Below are positions 32,291-42,705 of a DNA stretch of 64,000 nt, in pieces. The translations under genes were made by a program, and so were the position numbers. Numbering within the stretch: the first letter of the stretch is position 1; each line of letters starts with the position of its first letter. This stretch comes from Ariolimax columbianus (lineage: Eukaryota; Mollusca; Gastropoda; Stylommatophora; Arionidae), in assembly GCA_036924085.1 (NCBI GenBank), contig JAVGWX010000011.1:38683470-38747469 (forward strand), in the 5' to 3' direction. Under the pieces are notes generated by a model that had not been told where the DNA came from, searched no databases, and worked only from the letters and a program-made list of their open reading frames with translations.

Positions 32291-35200
32291 TTCTTCTTCT
32301 TCTTCTGCGTACTCAGTCAGACAGTAACCATTATTTTTTCGAAAAAAGCGGCGGTCATCCTGAGGCTCTCGCCACTGCCATAGAGCTTGTCTTGCAGTTC
32401 CACTGGTAATGGCCACATCTGCTCTCTCTGATCCTCGTATGTCGGGCAGTTCTGCAGCAGATGTTCAGCGGTCATTTTACCAGTACCGTACGGGCATTCG
32501 TCGGTACACCCTATCTTCAATTTGTTGAATAGGTGGTACCTCAGTCTGTTGTGGCCAGTGCGAAGTCTGAAGACAACGACCTGCTCTTTTCGGTTCAACT
32601 GGTAATAGGCATCGTTTTTGGTGTAACCAGTATGTTCGGTTTCCCATTTGGTCATGTATCTGGCTTTGATAAGCCGTTTTGACTCTTCGTACGTCATACT
32701 GGTATCTGTTTGTGGTAGTCTTGCACCTTCTTTTGCCAGTCTGTCTGCCTCCTCGTTGCCTTGGATGTTGCAGTGTGACGGAACCCACTGTACCACTACC
32801 CTTTTTGGTGCGGACTGCTGGCACAGTTTGCAGAGTGCTGCTCTTAAGTCATTAAGCTCAGTGTTTTTCTGGCTTTTTAGCGCTGTGACTACGGCGAGAG
32901 GTATCTGTCAGCAGGACTATATGGCTCTCATTTTCACTGTGTGTCACCATTTCTTCCACTGCCGCCCTCAGTGCCTCTGCCTCCGCTCTGAAATTGCTTG
33001 TGTACTTACCAGTAGCGAATGACAGTGTTATTTTTCTGCCATTTGGTAGGTTCAGGAATGCTCCTGCCCCTCCGTTCTGTGTAGTGTTTGTTACAGAACC
33101 GTCGGTGTATGCATGGGTCCAGTCCATGCTTGGGTAGCTTTTCGTTATGAAGCTTAGGGTAGTATCTCTCCTTTCTTTTTCAGTCTGGCAGTTTTTGTTT
33201 GCAATACCTGGTATATTTTCTACCACCTCTGGAAATATATCCTGCCTCCAGGTAGGTTTTCGTACAGTAGTGATGGTTTTTGGTGTTGTTAGTGCGTTTA
33301 TGGGATCTTCGTGCATCTTTGCTTTGGCTATTTCTGCAAAGTTTCTCCGCTTTAGTTTCCCATTTCCCAAATTGTTTAGTCTCTGGTGCATTGGATGGTC
33401 GGTCAGTCTTCGGAGTTTCTCTGACTGCAGCTGGGCTCTACAGTCTCTTCTATCGGTCATGGATTGCAGTTTTGTAATCTTTTCAAGTTCTACAATTGGC
33501 GTTGACTTCATGCCACCTGTTATAATTCTCATGGCTTGGTTTTGAAGTTTGTTAACTTTATCGAAGTTCGCCTTCGCTGCTGTTGTCCATGCCGCAATGC
33601 CATACTCGAGAACTGGTCTCACTCTTCCAGTATACAGTTTCTTTAGTATGCCTTCGTCTGCTGCCCAGCTTGTGCCAGCAAGTTTCCTCATGATTGCCAT
33701 TCTTTCTCTGGCTTTCATTCGGTTTCTCTCAATCTGACTTGTCCATGTCATGCGCCGATCAAATGTGACTCCCAGATAGGTTGGGTTGTCGTTTGGCTGC
33801 AGGATTTTGCCATTTAGACTTAATTTGGTACTTTGGGGTTTTAATGAAAGCGAGAATATTGTGCATGTGGTTTTCTCCTCGTTTATTTTGACCAGCCATG
33901 AGTTCGCCCACTCTTCCAGCGATGTTAGGGCCGTCTGCATCCGATTTCTTGCTATGGTGAGATTCTTTTCAGAGGTCCACATAGCCAGATCGTCTGCAAA
34001 CATTGAGCTATGGACTCTTCTTGGTATATTCTCTGTAATATCGTTTATAAATACCAGGAAGAGTGTGGGTGACAATACTCCCCCTTGGGGTACTCCCTGC
34101 TCGAGTGTCACCTTTTTGCTCATCTGCCCTTGTACTTGGACTCTGGCCGTTCTTTGTTTGAGGTAGTGGTTGATCCACTTGTACATCTTCCCACAGACAT
34201 CACTTCTTCTTAGCTTGACTCTAAGTCCATCTTTCCAGACTTTGTCAAATGCCTTTTCCAGATCCACCCAAACAGCTACTGTGTGTTTCTATGCCTCGTA
34301 GGCATCTTCTATCTCCTGGGCTATGAGGATGACCTGGTCCTCAGTGGATCTGTGCTGTCTAAAGTCGGCTTGCTGTGGAATTAGTATTCGTTTTTCTTCC
34401 AGATGCCACATCAGTCTGGTGTTTATCATCCGTTCCATCAGCTTGCCGACACAGCTCAGTAGGCTTATGGGCCTGTATCCATTTGGATCTGTTTTGTCCT
34501 TTCCTGTTTTTGGTACTGGTACCAGTATTGCATCTTTCCATGCCTGTGGTACAATTCCCCTTTTCCAGCTTTGGTTCAGGACCGATAGCAGTTTCTTCTT
34601 CGCTGTTTGGCCCAGCCCCATCAGCATTTCGTTTGTTATCCCGTCTTTTCCGGGAGATTTCCTTTTCTTTAGTGTTCTCATAGCCTCTTCCATTTCGCGC
34701 ATTGTTAGTTTGGCCATCACGTGCTCTTCAGGAGCCGTATTCATGTTTTCGTGTCCCTTTAGCTCTTCGCTAATGTCTGTATGCTTATCTGCAGGGACCT
34801 CGATGTGGTTTGCTCTGGCATAGTGATCGACAAAGGCGTTTGCGGCTTTCTTACCTGTGATCAAGTTCTCGCCCTGCTTGATAGTAATTTGTTTATTTGA
34901 CGGGGTTTCGTCGTTCATGGCTCTGACTAGCTTCCATAGCTTGTTTCCGTCTTTGTCCAGGTTTAGACTTTCCGTTTGTTTTTTTCCAGCTTTCTCTTGC
35001 TGTTTGCTTGAGAGTGTGTTTGTACTTCGCCGCGGCGGCTTTGAGGGCGATGTTTGCCTCCATGGATTTTTCTCGCTCTGCCATGTTCCTAGCATTTGTT
35101 ACTGCATCTTCCACTTTCTGCAACTCATCATTCCAGTAGGGCTTATAGTTTTTCCTAGCTCATCTTGGGATGGTTTCAGTGGCGGCTTGCATTATTGCCT

Positions 35201-35627
35201 TGCTTAGGCTCTCTACCATGGGCTTCATTTTGGTGTTTCGTGTGTTGATGGTTTCACACAGCCCATCTGTAAGGATTGCAAATCTGTCCCAGTCGGCTCG
35301 TTTGTAATTCCAACGTGGGAGCGGTTTTGTTTCCTGTGGGCCTACTTCCATGTCAATGGTTAGCCTGATCGGCCTGTGGTCGCTACCTGCCAGTTGGCTT
35401 AGCACCTGGCGGTCTATTTTATGGTGTATGTCCTGTGTGGAGAAGGCAAAATCTGGAGTCGAGGTGGTATGCTATGTTCTTGAATAGAAGCTAGGGCTAT
35501 CCTCCGGCCTATTGATTAGGGAGAGATTTGCATCTATCTCCCAATCTTCCACTTCGTCACCTCTGCTGTCTGTGTCAGAGTATCCCCATCTCTCCGAGTG
35601 GCTGTTGAAATCTCCAACTACTATGCA
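32291..35627 (-). mobile_element. Jockey/I-like LINE copy A, most complete copy (3.3 kb)
   Basis: Begins inside the endonuclease (CIVVGDFNSHSERWGY), then the SDHRPIRL motif, linker ARKNYKPYWNDEL, RT (KRKSPGKDGITNEMLMGLGQ; VDLEKAF-like box reads MDLEKAFDKVW; PQGGVLSPTLF; FADDLAMW), RNase H (YTDGS, FRAEAEAL, VPSHCN, EEADRLAK), knuckle CPYGTGKMTAEHLLQNC (second Cys changed to Tyr), EKIMVTV stop, (GAA)5. Broken by a TAG after FYSRT in the endonuclease, a TGA before ARKNYK, a frameshift near 35020, a TAG near 34285 and a +1 shift near 32899. Flanked by GGCCTGGGGGATC at 32278-32290 and 35628-35640. Confidence 0.95.
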
Positions 35628-35740
35628 GGCCTGGGGGATCGACCATGCTCAAATAGTGGGGGATCGGCGAAGACCTGAAAGGCTGTCAAATTCGTGAACC
35701 ACACCGGACTAGAAGTATAGCACCCCTTGATCAAAGAAGA
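35628..35740 (+). mobile_element. Second jockey-like LINE, C-terminus, resumed after copy A
   Basis: Continues the frame of 31862-32290 exactly: AVWPGGS shared through the duplication, then TMLK, stop, WGIGEDLKGCQIREPH, which matches the terminal KLWGTIEDLRLTCHFM of the copy at 51490-51712. This proves the order of events: the host LINE was there first. Confidence 0.85.
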
Positions 35741-36256
35741 AGGGGAAGAGGTCGTAACGTACGCTTCGCTTGTGTTTTCGTCTAGGCTCAGTATCTGACC
35801 ATACTTATTGCTTATGTTTCTCACTTTATTTTTTCTTTAACAAGACTTGAGGTACATAACCGTGTCCCGGGATCAGTACAATATATATATACACACACAC
35901 ACACATCGCGTTGCTGTTAGTGGCCTTTCTGCGCGTCGACCAGTCAGTGGCTCTTCCGTACAGCTTACCGAATCCAGTCTTCACAAGCTTAGGTAGACAA
36001 GCGCTGTTTCATTTTGGGTTTATAAGATCCATCGGCTACCCTCACTTGGCTTAGATGGTCATGTCGAGTCCGTTCCCAGGAGTGTGGCATGCTGCCACAT
36101 GCTGACAGCTACGTGGATTCACAGGTGAGAGTTAAGTGCCAGGCGAGGACAAATAAACGACGAACTACACATGATAGGGCACATGTCCACCACTAGAGGT
36201 ACTACCCCTCCCTGACACCCCAAACATCGATTTAATCTTGTGATACTTTAAGTCAT
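35741..36256. other. No recognised gene
   Basis: Holds a short (TA)n(CA)n tract at 35880-35906; the rest is unrecognised. Confidence 0.4.
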
Positions 36257-36512
36257 GGGGACGGCGTGGGCTAGTGGTTAAGTGACACGGCTCACAATCT
36301 GAAGGTGTTGGGTTCGATCCCCATCACATCACCGGCCGTTACCCCTGGGAAGCAAACCCTTAGAAAATACAGGAGGAAGCAGACCCTTACATAAAATGCA
36401 TGCTGAAGTCGGATGCACTGGGCCGACAGGCGTAAAAATAAAAACCAAAGTGTAACGCACACCGCCTTGGGAATTAGAGAAATAATGCGAACGCAAAAGA
36501 AAAAGCAAATAC
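36257..36512 (+). mobile_element. tRNA-derived SINE S1, full-length copy
   Basis: Head GGGGACGGCGTGGGCTAGTG (box A) and GTTGGGTTCGATCCCCATC (box B), body GGAGGAAGCAGACCCTTACA, core GCTGAAGTCGGATGCACTGG, then AAAAATAAAAACCAAAGTGT and an end GAGAAATAATGCGAACGCAA. Other copies: 41416-41604, 47138-47405, 47611-47860, 49038-49296. Transcription would be by RNA polymerase III from the head, and mobilisation would depend on a LINE. Confidence 0.9.
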
Positions 36513-36547
36513 TGTAAGTCGTAACGGTCTATAGAGGATCACGACCA

Positions 36548-36778
36548 AATTGGCATGTCCCAATACTTTATCACCATACTCTGGCGTTCCATGATGGCAT
36601 GTCCCAATACTTTATCACCATAGTCTGGCGTTCCATGATGGCATGTCCCAATACTTTATCACCATAGTCTGGCGTTCCATGATGGCATGTCCCAATACTT
36701 TATCACCATAGTCTGGCGTTCCATGATGGCATGTCCCAATACTTTATCACCATAGTCTGGCGTTCCATGATGGCATGT
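36548..36778. repeat. 44-bp minisatellite, 5 units
   Basis: Units of GGCATGTCCCAATACTTTAT plus CACCATAGTCTGGCGTTCCATGAT, almost identical to one another (first unit CATACT). Begins about 35 bp after SINE S1. Confidence 0.95.
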
Positions 36779-36899
36779 TTGCTCGAGTTAAAGATCATGG
36801 ATGAAAACTCTGAGCCCTTCAGTGGTACAGATCAAGTGAAGCAAAGATGAGTCTTAGCCCCAACCCTTTGAGGTGTGGAGTTTGTAGCCAGGCTGACGG

Positions 36900-37945
36900 A
36901 AAGGCAGTGATGTTGTAGTACTAGTCCGTATCGCCTAGACAGTGTGTTCTTCAATTTGAGGAGACTGCATGCAAGAACAACAATACAAATTGATACCTTA
37001 TGTAAACTTCTCTTTGCTGATGACTACGCTCTCAATGTCAATTCAGATACTGAAATGGAATGTACTGTCGACCTTTGCCTAACACCTAACACAAAGTAGC
37101 TCTAAAACTTGTGCACAATGAGCCATATACATGTATCACTATAAATGACTGGAAGTTAAAGTCGATAGAACGCTTTGTTATCTTGGCATCACACTCTCAA
37201 GAGCAGTCCATGTTGGCGATGAAGTGAACTCGAGATTTGCCAAAGCTTATGTAGCCTTTGACAAAACTAAGATCCTCAATTTGGAACTGTAGCTTATAAT
37301 CAAATTGGAGGTTTATGCGGTTGTTGTCCTACCAACTCTTCTGTATGCCTGTGAAATCTGGAATGCGTACAGGCGACATGCAAAGAGTCTTGGACACTTG
37401 CATCTGGGCTGTCTAAGGAAACTAACTGCTGAATATAAAGTGGCAAGATAGAATCCAAAATGCAGAAGTTCTTTCGTGGGCTGGCATGACAAGCATCCAC
37501 ACAACACTGGGCAAATCGCAGCATAGATGGACTGGTCATGTTTTCCGAATGTGAGATGAGCGGCTATAAAGAAAATATTTTCAGGCGGGCTTGAGTCAAA
37601 CAAGCGAGCTGACGGTGGCCGAATAAAACGTTGCAAAGACATTCCGGAAGCCTCAATAAAGAACTGTGGCATTGATCTTGAATATGGGATAACATTGCTA
37701 TTGATGGCCCTGCCTGACGTAGTAGAGTCTCTTCTGACACGGAGCATACGGAGCAGACAAGAATCAAGGAAGCTGTACCGAGACGGGCCTCACGAAAGGC
37801 AAGAGACGAGTTGCCTCCGTCTGTGGGTCAGACAGCGTTTCTCTGCCATATGCGTGACACACATTTTCGAGATCGGACTGGTTTGATCACCCACCTACGA
37901 ACCTACTCCAGAATTGAGAGATGCCATTGTGGTTCTCTTCGTAAG
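36900..37945 (+). mobile_element. LINE RT fragment with C-terminal finger-like motif
   Basis: LLFADDYALNVNSDTEME (catalytic ADD intact), ERFCYLGITLSRAVHVGDEV, VVLPTLLYACEIWNAYRRHA, LGHLHLGCLRKL, then SRKARDELPPSVGQTAFLCH and DRTGLITHLRTY, the zinc-finger-like end shared with 57000-58025. Many frameshifts. The end near 37925-37950 carries GTAAGCGATGGACAAAAA. Confidence 0.8.
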
Positions 37946-37959
37946 CGATGGACAAAAAA

Positions 37960-38440
37960 CATTTACATCTTGATATTGATCTTGATCTCGATGACCCGTT
38001 CCGTAGCTGCGGGTCCCAACTTGGTCTCCAGCAGTACCCTTTATTGGGCCACAGAAATCCATTGCGTTGTAAGCACTCCACTAGAGACATCATGGGGTGT
38101 TGCGGCGTACAGCACGTTGAGTATGACCAGCGCATTAGAGGTTTTCCTCGCAATCTGTTCCTACCTCGGGGGTACCAGACTGTTGTCGTTGTTTTCCGTC
38201 GACGATCGTTTCGTCTTAACATGTGACCTGTCCATCTACGTCTTGCCTTGTCTGCATGGATTACACCATCCTTCACCAGGGCCAATCGTCTTATATCAGA
38301 ATTGTAGAGACCCTCATAGGTTGGTTCCGGAGACTGATTCCGACCAAGCGTTCTCTCAAGAGAGGACTGGGGCACTCTCACGTCTACGTCTCAGCACCGT
38401 AGCACATTCTGGGGAACACAGTGGAATTGACGAGCCAAGC
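37960..38440 (-). mobile_element. LINE C-terminal fragment with GATCAA-type tail
   Basis: Minus strand: DIRRLALVKDGVIHADKARR, RWTGHMLRRNDRRRKTTTTV, GRNRLRGKPLMRWS, NGFLWPN, WRPSWDPQLRNGSSRSR and a tail of ATCAAGATCAATATCAAGAT. Same family as 15441-15650. It converges tail-to-tail with the preceding element. Confidence 0.7.
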
Positions 38441-38619
38441 TAGTAGGTCCTGCTAATGGCAACCATCCAGGACCGTGTGAACATACGAGAAGGCTGTCCA
38501 ACCCACGCGGCCACGTCTTGTCAGTTCAGGTTCCAGATCATTCTCCATATTGAGAAGGCGTCCAAGGTTATAAATATATATATAACACATACACACACAC
38601 ACACGCACGCTCGCATGCA
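38441..38619. other. No recognised feature, short CA/TG tract
   Basis: Includes (TA)n and (CA)n at 38570-38605. Confidence 0.4.
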
Positions 38620-39120
38620 TGCACACATACATTAGGTTGAAACAGAAAACTTGCTTCTTTATTTAGTTCCAAACTTAATCCGCTTAGAAATAGGCTCCTA
38701 CTGCGCCGACACACTCCTGTCAGCGATGCTCCCACGGATGGAAGAATTTGTTGATTTAGTTTTTTATGGAGATAAAGTGGTGGGGGGGGGGGGGGGGGGG
38801 GGGGGAAGTATCCATCAGATGCTTCGACGCATTTATTTTTTGATTTCTTCAATGTCATGAAGTCTCGTCACTTTGAGGGGCACCTTGAGTTTTGATAATA
38901 ACCAAACTTCACAGGGGAGCCATGTCTGTGAAATCGGTGGAGTGCCGAGCCTGTCCAATACCAATTTTGATAACACAAAAAATCATGATGGAAGTGCAAT
39001 GCGCAAGCTGCAGATGGTTTTGCTTCTGTTCGTCTGTGAGAAATCTTGGAAAGAATTTGGCCACGACACAGCATATATACATGTACCTATACCTAAATGA
39101 CCTAAGATCGGTACTCTGTC
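38620..39120 (-). pseudogene. Mariner transposase relic with a poly-G tract
   Basis: Minus strand: FPRFLTDEQKQNHLQLAH (mariner LTDEQKxxR segment), then after a deletion TWLPCEVWLLSKLKVPLKVT (mariner SPDLAPCDFWLFPKLK; the third catalytic Asp position reads Glu), RLHDIEEIKK, and FFHPWEHRxQECVGAVGAYF (WxxRxxKCVxxxGxYFE). A run of about 26 G interrupts the C-terminal part at 38780-38805. The outer end CATTAGGTTGAAACAGAAAA (38631-38650) looks like a mariner terminal repeat. Catalytic core largely deleted, so inactive. Confidence 0.8.
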
Positions 39121-39189
39121 AACTATGCCAACAGTTAAAATCCGTTTACCGTAACCAGATTTAAGTGTGGCCTACGAAAAGTCCAAAGG

Positions 39190-39655
39190 GTGTATTAGGG
39201 CCCGATATAGGGACAGATGGGCAACAGGGCAAACTTGCTACACACACATGATGTTTATTACAGGGACAGATGGGCAACAGGGCAAACTGGCTACACACAC
39301 ATGATGTTTATTACAGGGACAGATGGACAACAGGGCAAACTGGCTACACACACATGATGTTTATTACAGGGACAGATGGGCAACAGGGCAAACTGGCTAC
39401 ACACACAAATGATGATTATTACAGGGACAGATGGGCAACAGGGCAAACTGGCTACACACACACATGATGTTTATTACAGGGACAGATCGGCAACAGGGCA
39501 AACTGGCAGGGCAAACTGGCTACACACACACATGATGTTTATTACAGGGACAGATGGGCAACAGGGCAAACTAGATACACACACATGATGTTTATTACAG
39601 GGACAGATGGGCAACAGGGCAAACTGGCTACACACACACACATGATGTTTATTAC
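39190..39655. repeat. 53-bp minisatellite made of LINE coding sequence
   Basis: About eight or nine units of GGGACAGATGGGCAACAGGG plus CAAACTGGCTACACACACATG plus ATGTTTATTACA. The last unit runs seamlessly into the LINE ORF at 39650. Translated in phase, a unit reads RWATGQTGYTHxHDVYY, the counterpart of KWETGHTGYTKNDAYYQ in copies A and B. Because 53 is not a multiple of 3, successive units appear in all three frames. Confidence 0.9.
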
Positions 39656-39945
39656 CAGTTGAACAGAAGAGAGCAGGTGGTGGTCTTCAGACTCCGCACA
39701 GGCCACACCAGACTGAGGTACCGTCTATTTAATAAACTGAAGATAGGTGCTACTGACGAATGCGCCTGTAGTACAGGGAAAATGACCGCTGAACATCTGC
39801 TGCAATATTACCCGACATACGAGGACCAGAGAAAGCATATGTCTTCATCACCAGTGTCAGCACTGGACACGCTCTATGGCAGTGTCGACAGCCTCAGTAT
39901 GACAGCTGCTTACTTTGAACAAATTCAAGTCGGTGTCTGATCGTG
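39656..39945 (+). mobile_element. Jockey/I-like LINE C-terminus, EQIQV subfamily
   Basis: QLNRREQVVVFRLRTGHTRL, RYRLFNKLKIGATDECACST, GKMTAEHLLQYYPTYEDQRK (the last Cys of the knuckle changed to Tyr) and FEQIQVGV stop. Same subfamily as copy C. It has no GAA tail, so its 3' end is lost. Confidence 0.9.
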
Positions 39946-40249
39946 CGTAGAGATGACCCGGAGGTTGTTCTTGAATCGAAATAGTACACCAAGGCAAATG
40001 ACCGAAATTAGTTTACTTAATATTTGGCTACCTGGCATCAGACTGATCGAATACCAGGATTTAGATTAGAGACAATTATTAGTCATAGTTGACCTGCACT
40101 TCTACAGAGGCGGATACCCCTGTGCAGGTCTAAACTCTGGAATGAGCTGGCTGTAGCCGGGAGGAGAATTTCATATTTAGCGGTCTAGGCTCGAGCAGTT
40201 TATTACTCCGCTTTGTTGGGACAAGTGCTGCGAAAGGTGGTCAACCGAT
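39946..40249. other. No recognised feature
   Basis: Unique-looking sequence between two LINE fragments. Confidence 0.4.
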
Positions 40250-41735
40250 TGGTCATCATGTAACATGTCCTTTATAGACCGTCGCTCCCATCACAGTCTG
40301 TCTGAAAGAAACTCGTTCCCTTGCCAAAACTCCAGCTTCCGCCACAGTCATACCCAGGCATTCCTGGATATCTTGGTCCCATCGTCTTCTTGGTCTACCC
40401 CTTCCTCTTTTGCCTGGTACCATAACCTCTATCACTGTTCTCTTAAGACCGTTGTGTCTCTTGATGTGACCAAAGTATTTGCATTTTCTGGCCATAATGG
40501 AATTGATAAACCAGTTCTCCTCTATGCTCAACTCTTGCCGAATGTCTATATTTGTCTTTTTCTCCGTCTATGGTATTTTAAGGATCTTTCTGTAACATTT
40601 TGACACTAAGGATTCGATTCTTTGTATATAAGTTTTGGTAATCGTACATGATTCACCACGGCCATAAGCTGCCACAGGAAAAACACAGGCTCTCAAGACT
40701 TTTACTTTTATTATTTTGTTGGTGCTCTGCCATAATTTCTTCAGGCTGTTCAGTCTCTGCATCGCCATGGCTAGTCTTCTTCTTATTTCTTTCGAGCAGT
40801 CGCCATTTTTGTCAATTCTGAAGCCCAGATATAAAAAATGGGTGACCTGATCTATTTCCTCACCACACACTGTACATTTATGCTGACATTGTGTTTTGTT
40901 ATTGGTCATTATCTTTGTTTTGTTAATGTTTAAAAACAGATTTTGATCTTTACTGTATCCATTTACAGCTGAAATTAGCTGCTGTAGCCTTTCTGCACTT
41001 CTTGATAGTATCACTGTGTTGTTTGCGTATCGTAACTCTGGAATAACGTACCCACCAATCGTAAATGTATCAAAACTGTCAATGTTCTCGTCTTCTCGAA
41101 CATTTCTCATTATACTTTCCGCATATATGTTGTATAGATAAGGTGAGAGGATACATCCCTTTCTTACTACCTTTTTTTTTACAGGGAACTAATCTAATGT
41201 TTGCCCAGATACTCGGACAGCGGCTCGTTGATCTTGGTATAATGTTTCGATGAGATGTATATTGTGCACAGGAAACCCCATTTCCTTCATGATGTGACAC
41301 AGATGTTGATGTTTTACCGTACCAAAGGCCTTGGTATAATCAATGAAACATGTGTACAGGTCTACATTAAACTCTCTACATCTTTCGTTGATATTCCTCA
41401 TATTGAATATGTGGTTAGGGGACGGCGTGGCCAAGTGGTTAAGTGGCACGGCTCACAACCGATAGGAAGCAGACCCTTACATAAAATACATGCTGAAGTC
41501 GGATGCACTAAGCCGACAGGTACACAATAAAAACCACAGTGCAACGCACACCGCCTTGATGATTAGAGAAATAAGGCGAACGCAACAAAACAAAAAACAA
41601 AAAAAATATGTGGTCCCTGGTCCCTCTTGTCTTTTCTAAAACCTGCCTGGAACCCGTGAATTTCAGATTCAAAGCTTTTCTCTATCCCTCTTAATAGGTT
41701 CCGCAAGAGTATCTTGCTAGCGTGGCTGATTAGCG
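40250..41735 (-). mobile_element. RTE-like LINE with mutated active site, split by a SINE
   Basis: Minus strand: ISHASKILLRNLLRGIEKSF, EIHGFQAGFRKD, [SINE], FNMRNINERCREFNVD, CFIDYTKAFGTVKHQH (AFDTV expected), RKGCILSPYLYNIYAESIMR, LRYANNTVILSRSAERLQQL (YADD changed to YANN), FLYLGFRIDKNGDCSKEIRR, SCTITKT, ENWFINSIMARKCKYFGHIK, GKRGRGRPRRRWDQDIQECL, RQTVMGAT. Sister of 14395-15420 and more complete. Frameshifts near 40570 and 41170. Confidence 0.9.
41416..41604 (+). mobile_element. SINE S1 inserted in the RTE-like LINE, box B deleted
   Basis: Head TAGGGGACGGCGTGGCCAAG; then an internal deletion of about 75 bp joins CTCACAACCGATA to GGAAGCAGACCCTTACATAA, removing box B. Core and tail (GGCGAACGCAACAAAACAAA) are present. 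Flanked by AATATGTGGT at 41406-41415 and 41605-41614; removing the SINE restores HIFNMRN in the LINE frame. Confidence 0.95.
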
Positions 41736-41845
41736 CGATAGTTAACCGATTGCTAGCCCAACTTAATAGACTCAAATACTAGAGCAAAGTAGACCCACAT
41801 TCTGTTAGACGCCATCTATGCTGCTCTTAACAAACCATCTAACCG
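41727..41845 (+). mobile_element. SINE-like repeat Z
   Basis: GATTAGCGCGATAGTTAACC then AGACTCAAATACTAGAGCAA, GTAGACCCACATTCTGTTAG, ACGCCATCTATGCTGCTC. The second copy at 54246-54360 matches throughout. The first part can be read as a decayed tRNA head; its exact start is uncertain because it meets the LINE end. Confidence 0.6.
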
Positions 41846-42705
41846 CGATCAATGTTATGCCATGTCACACAGCTAGTAGCCTAGTATAACACGCTATCTG
41901 TGGGACAGTGGTGCTAATCTTGTCTTTGTCGTACACAAGGACACCGGCGGACCACCCAGGACTTGGATATAGTTTCGATACCTATATTGACATTTTTGAA
42001 TAACAACTATTCCCCAAATTTATAAATGTTCCTTAATTTTCTGCCGGAAGTCAAAGTGGCACGTCATTTGCAGACCGCACCTTCTTACAACTCCCAGCCT
42101 TTTGATGTGTTAGAGTTTCTTGGCAGGTGTGCATTTCGGTATGTCGACATTACTGTCCCTGAGCGCAGAATCGATCTTACCTGGAGCCTTGGGATTGTGA
42201 AACAGATTTTTCACCCATAAGGCACTCCACCGCCTGCCGGAAGTTTTACATTAAGTTTTCACATTTCAAAAATATGTCTGCTCAAAAGTTCAAAATATTC
42301 TCGGGGTGAAAGAGTTAAATATTTGAAGAAGTCATTTTAAGCATAACTAGCTTACACCAGCTAGGTATTTGAGATTAAGACAATATCAGCCAACAACAAC
42401 GATACATGTTCTTGTTCACGACTAATTTATACTAGTTTTGTTAACGAAAATATACATAAAAAATACACGCATTATCCTGTCGCTTCTCATTGGAAAAGCA
42501 ATCCAACGATCCGTCATAAATGAACGCTGATCTACTTCTGGATTCGGAAATTTGTCCAATATATTCTCGTCACTGGCGAGTATGCTTGCCCGATTTAGAC
42601 CCGAAAATAGACATCCATGAATGGCTAATGTCGGCCCAGAGGCTTACCTATATTCAATGTCAGACCGTTTTAGGGAAGGCGTTCTGACGAGCTGGATAAC
42701 TAGAA
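41846..42705. other. No recognised gene
   Basis: AT-rich unique-looking sequence. A 64-codon plus frame at 42026-42220 carries no known motif. Confidence 0.4.

Noticed and set aside
19811..32796. Plus-strand ORFs opposite the LINE copies (for example 20142-20630, 21816-22181, 33786-34166)
   Set aside because: Antisense shadows of the LINE polyprotein frames; no independent motifs.
36257..36330. tRNA gene
   Set aside because: Boxes A and B are present, but the stems do not form a convincing cloverleaf and the sequence continues into a dispersed SINE body; the same applies to the heads at 25743, 30157, 51780 and 55312.
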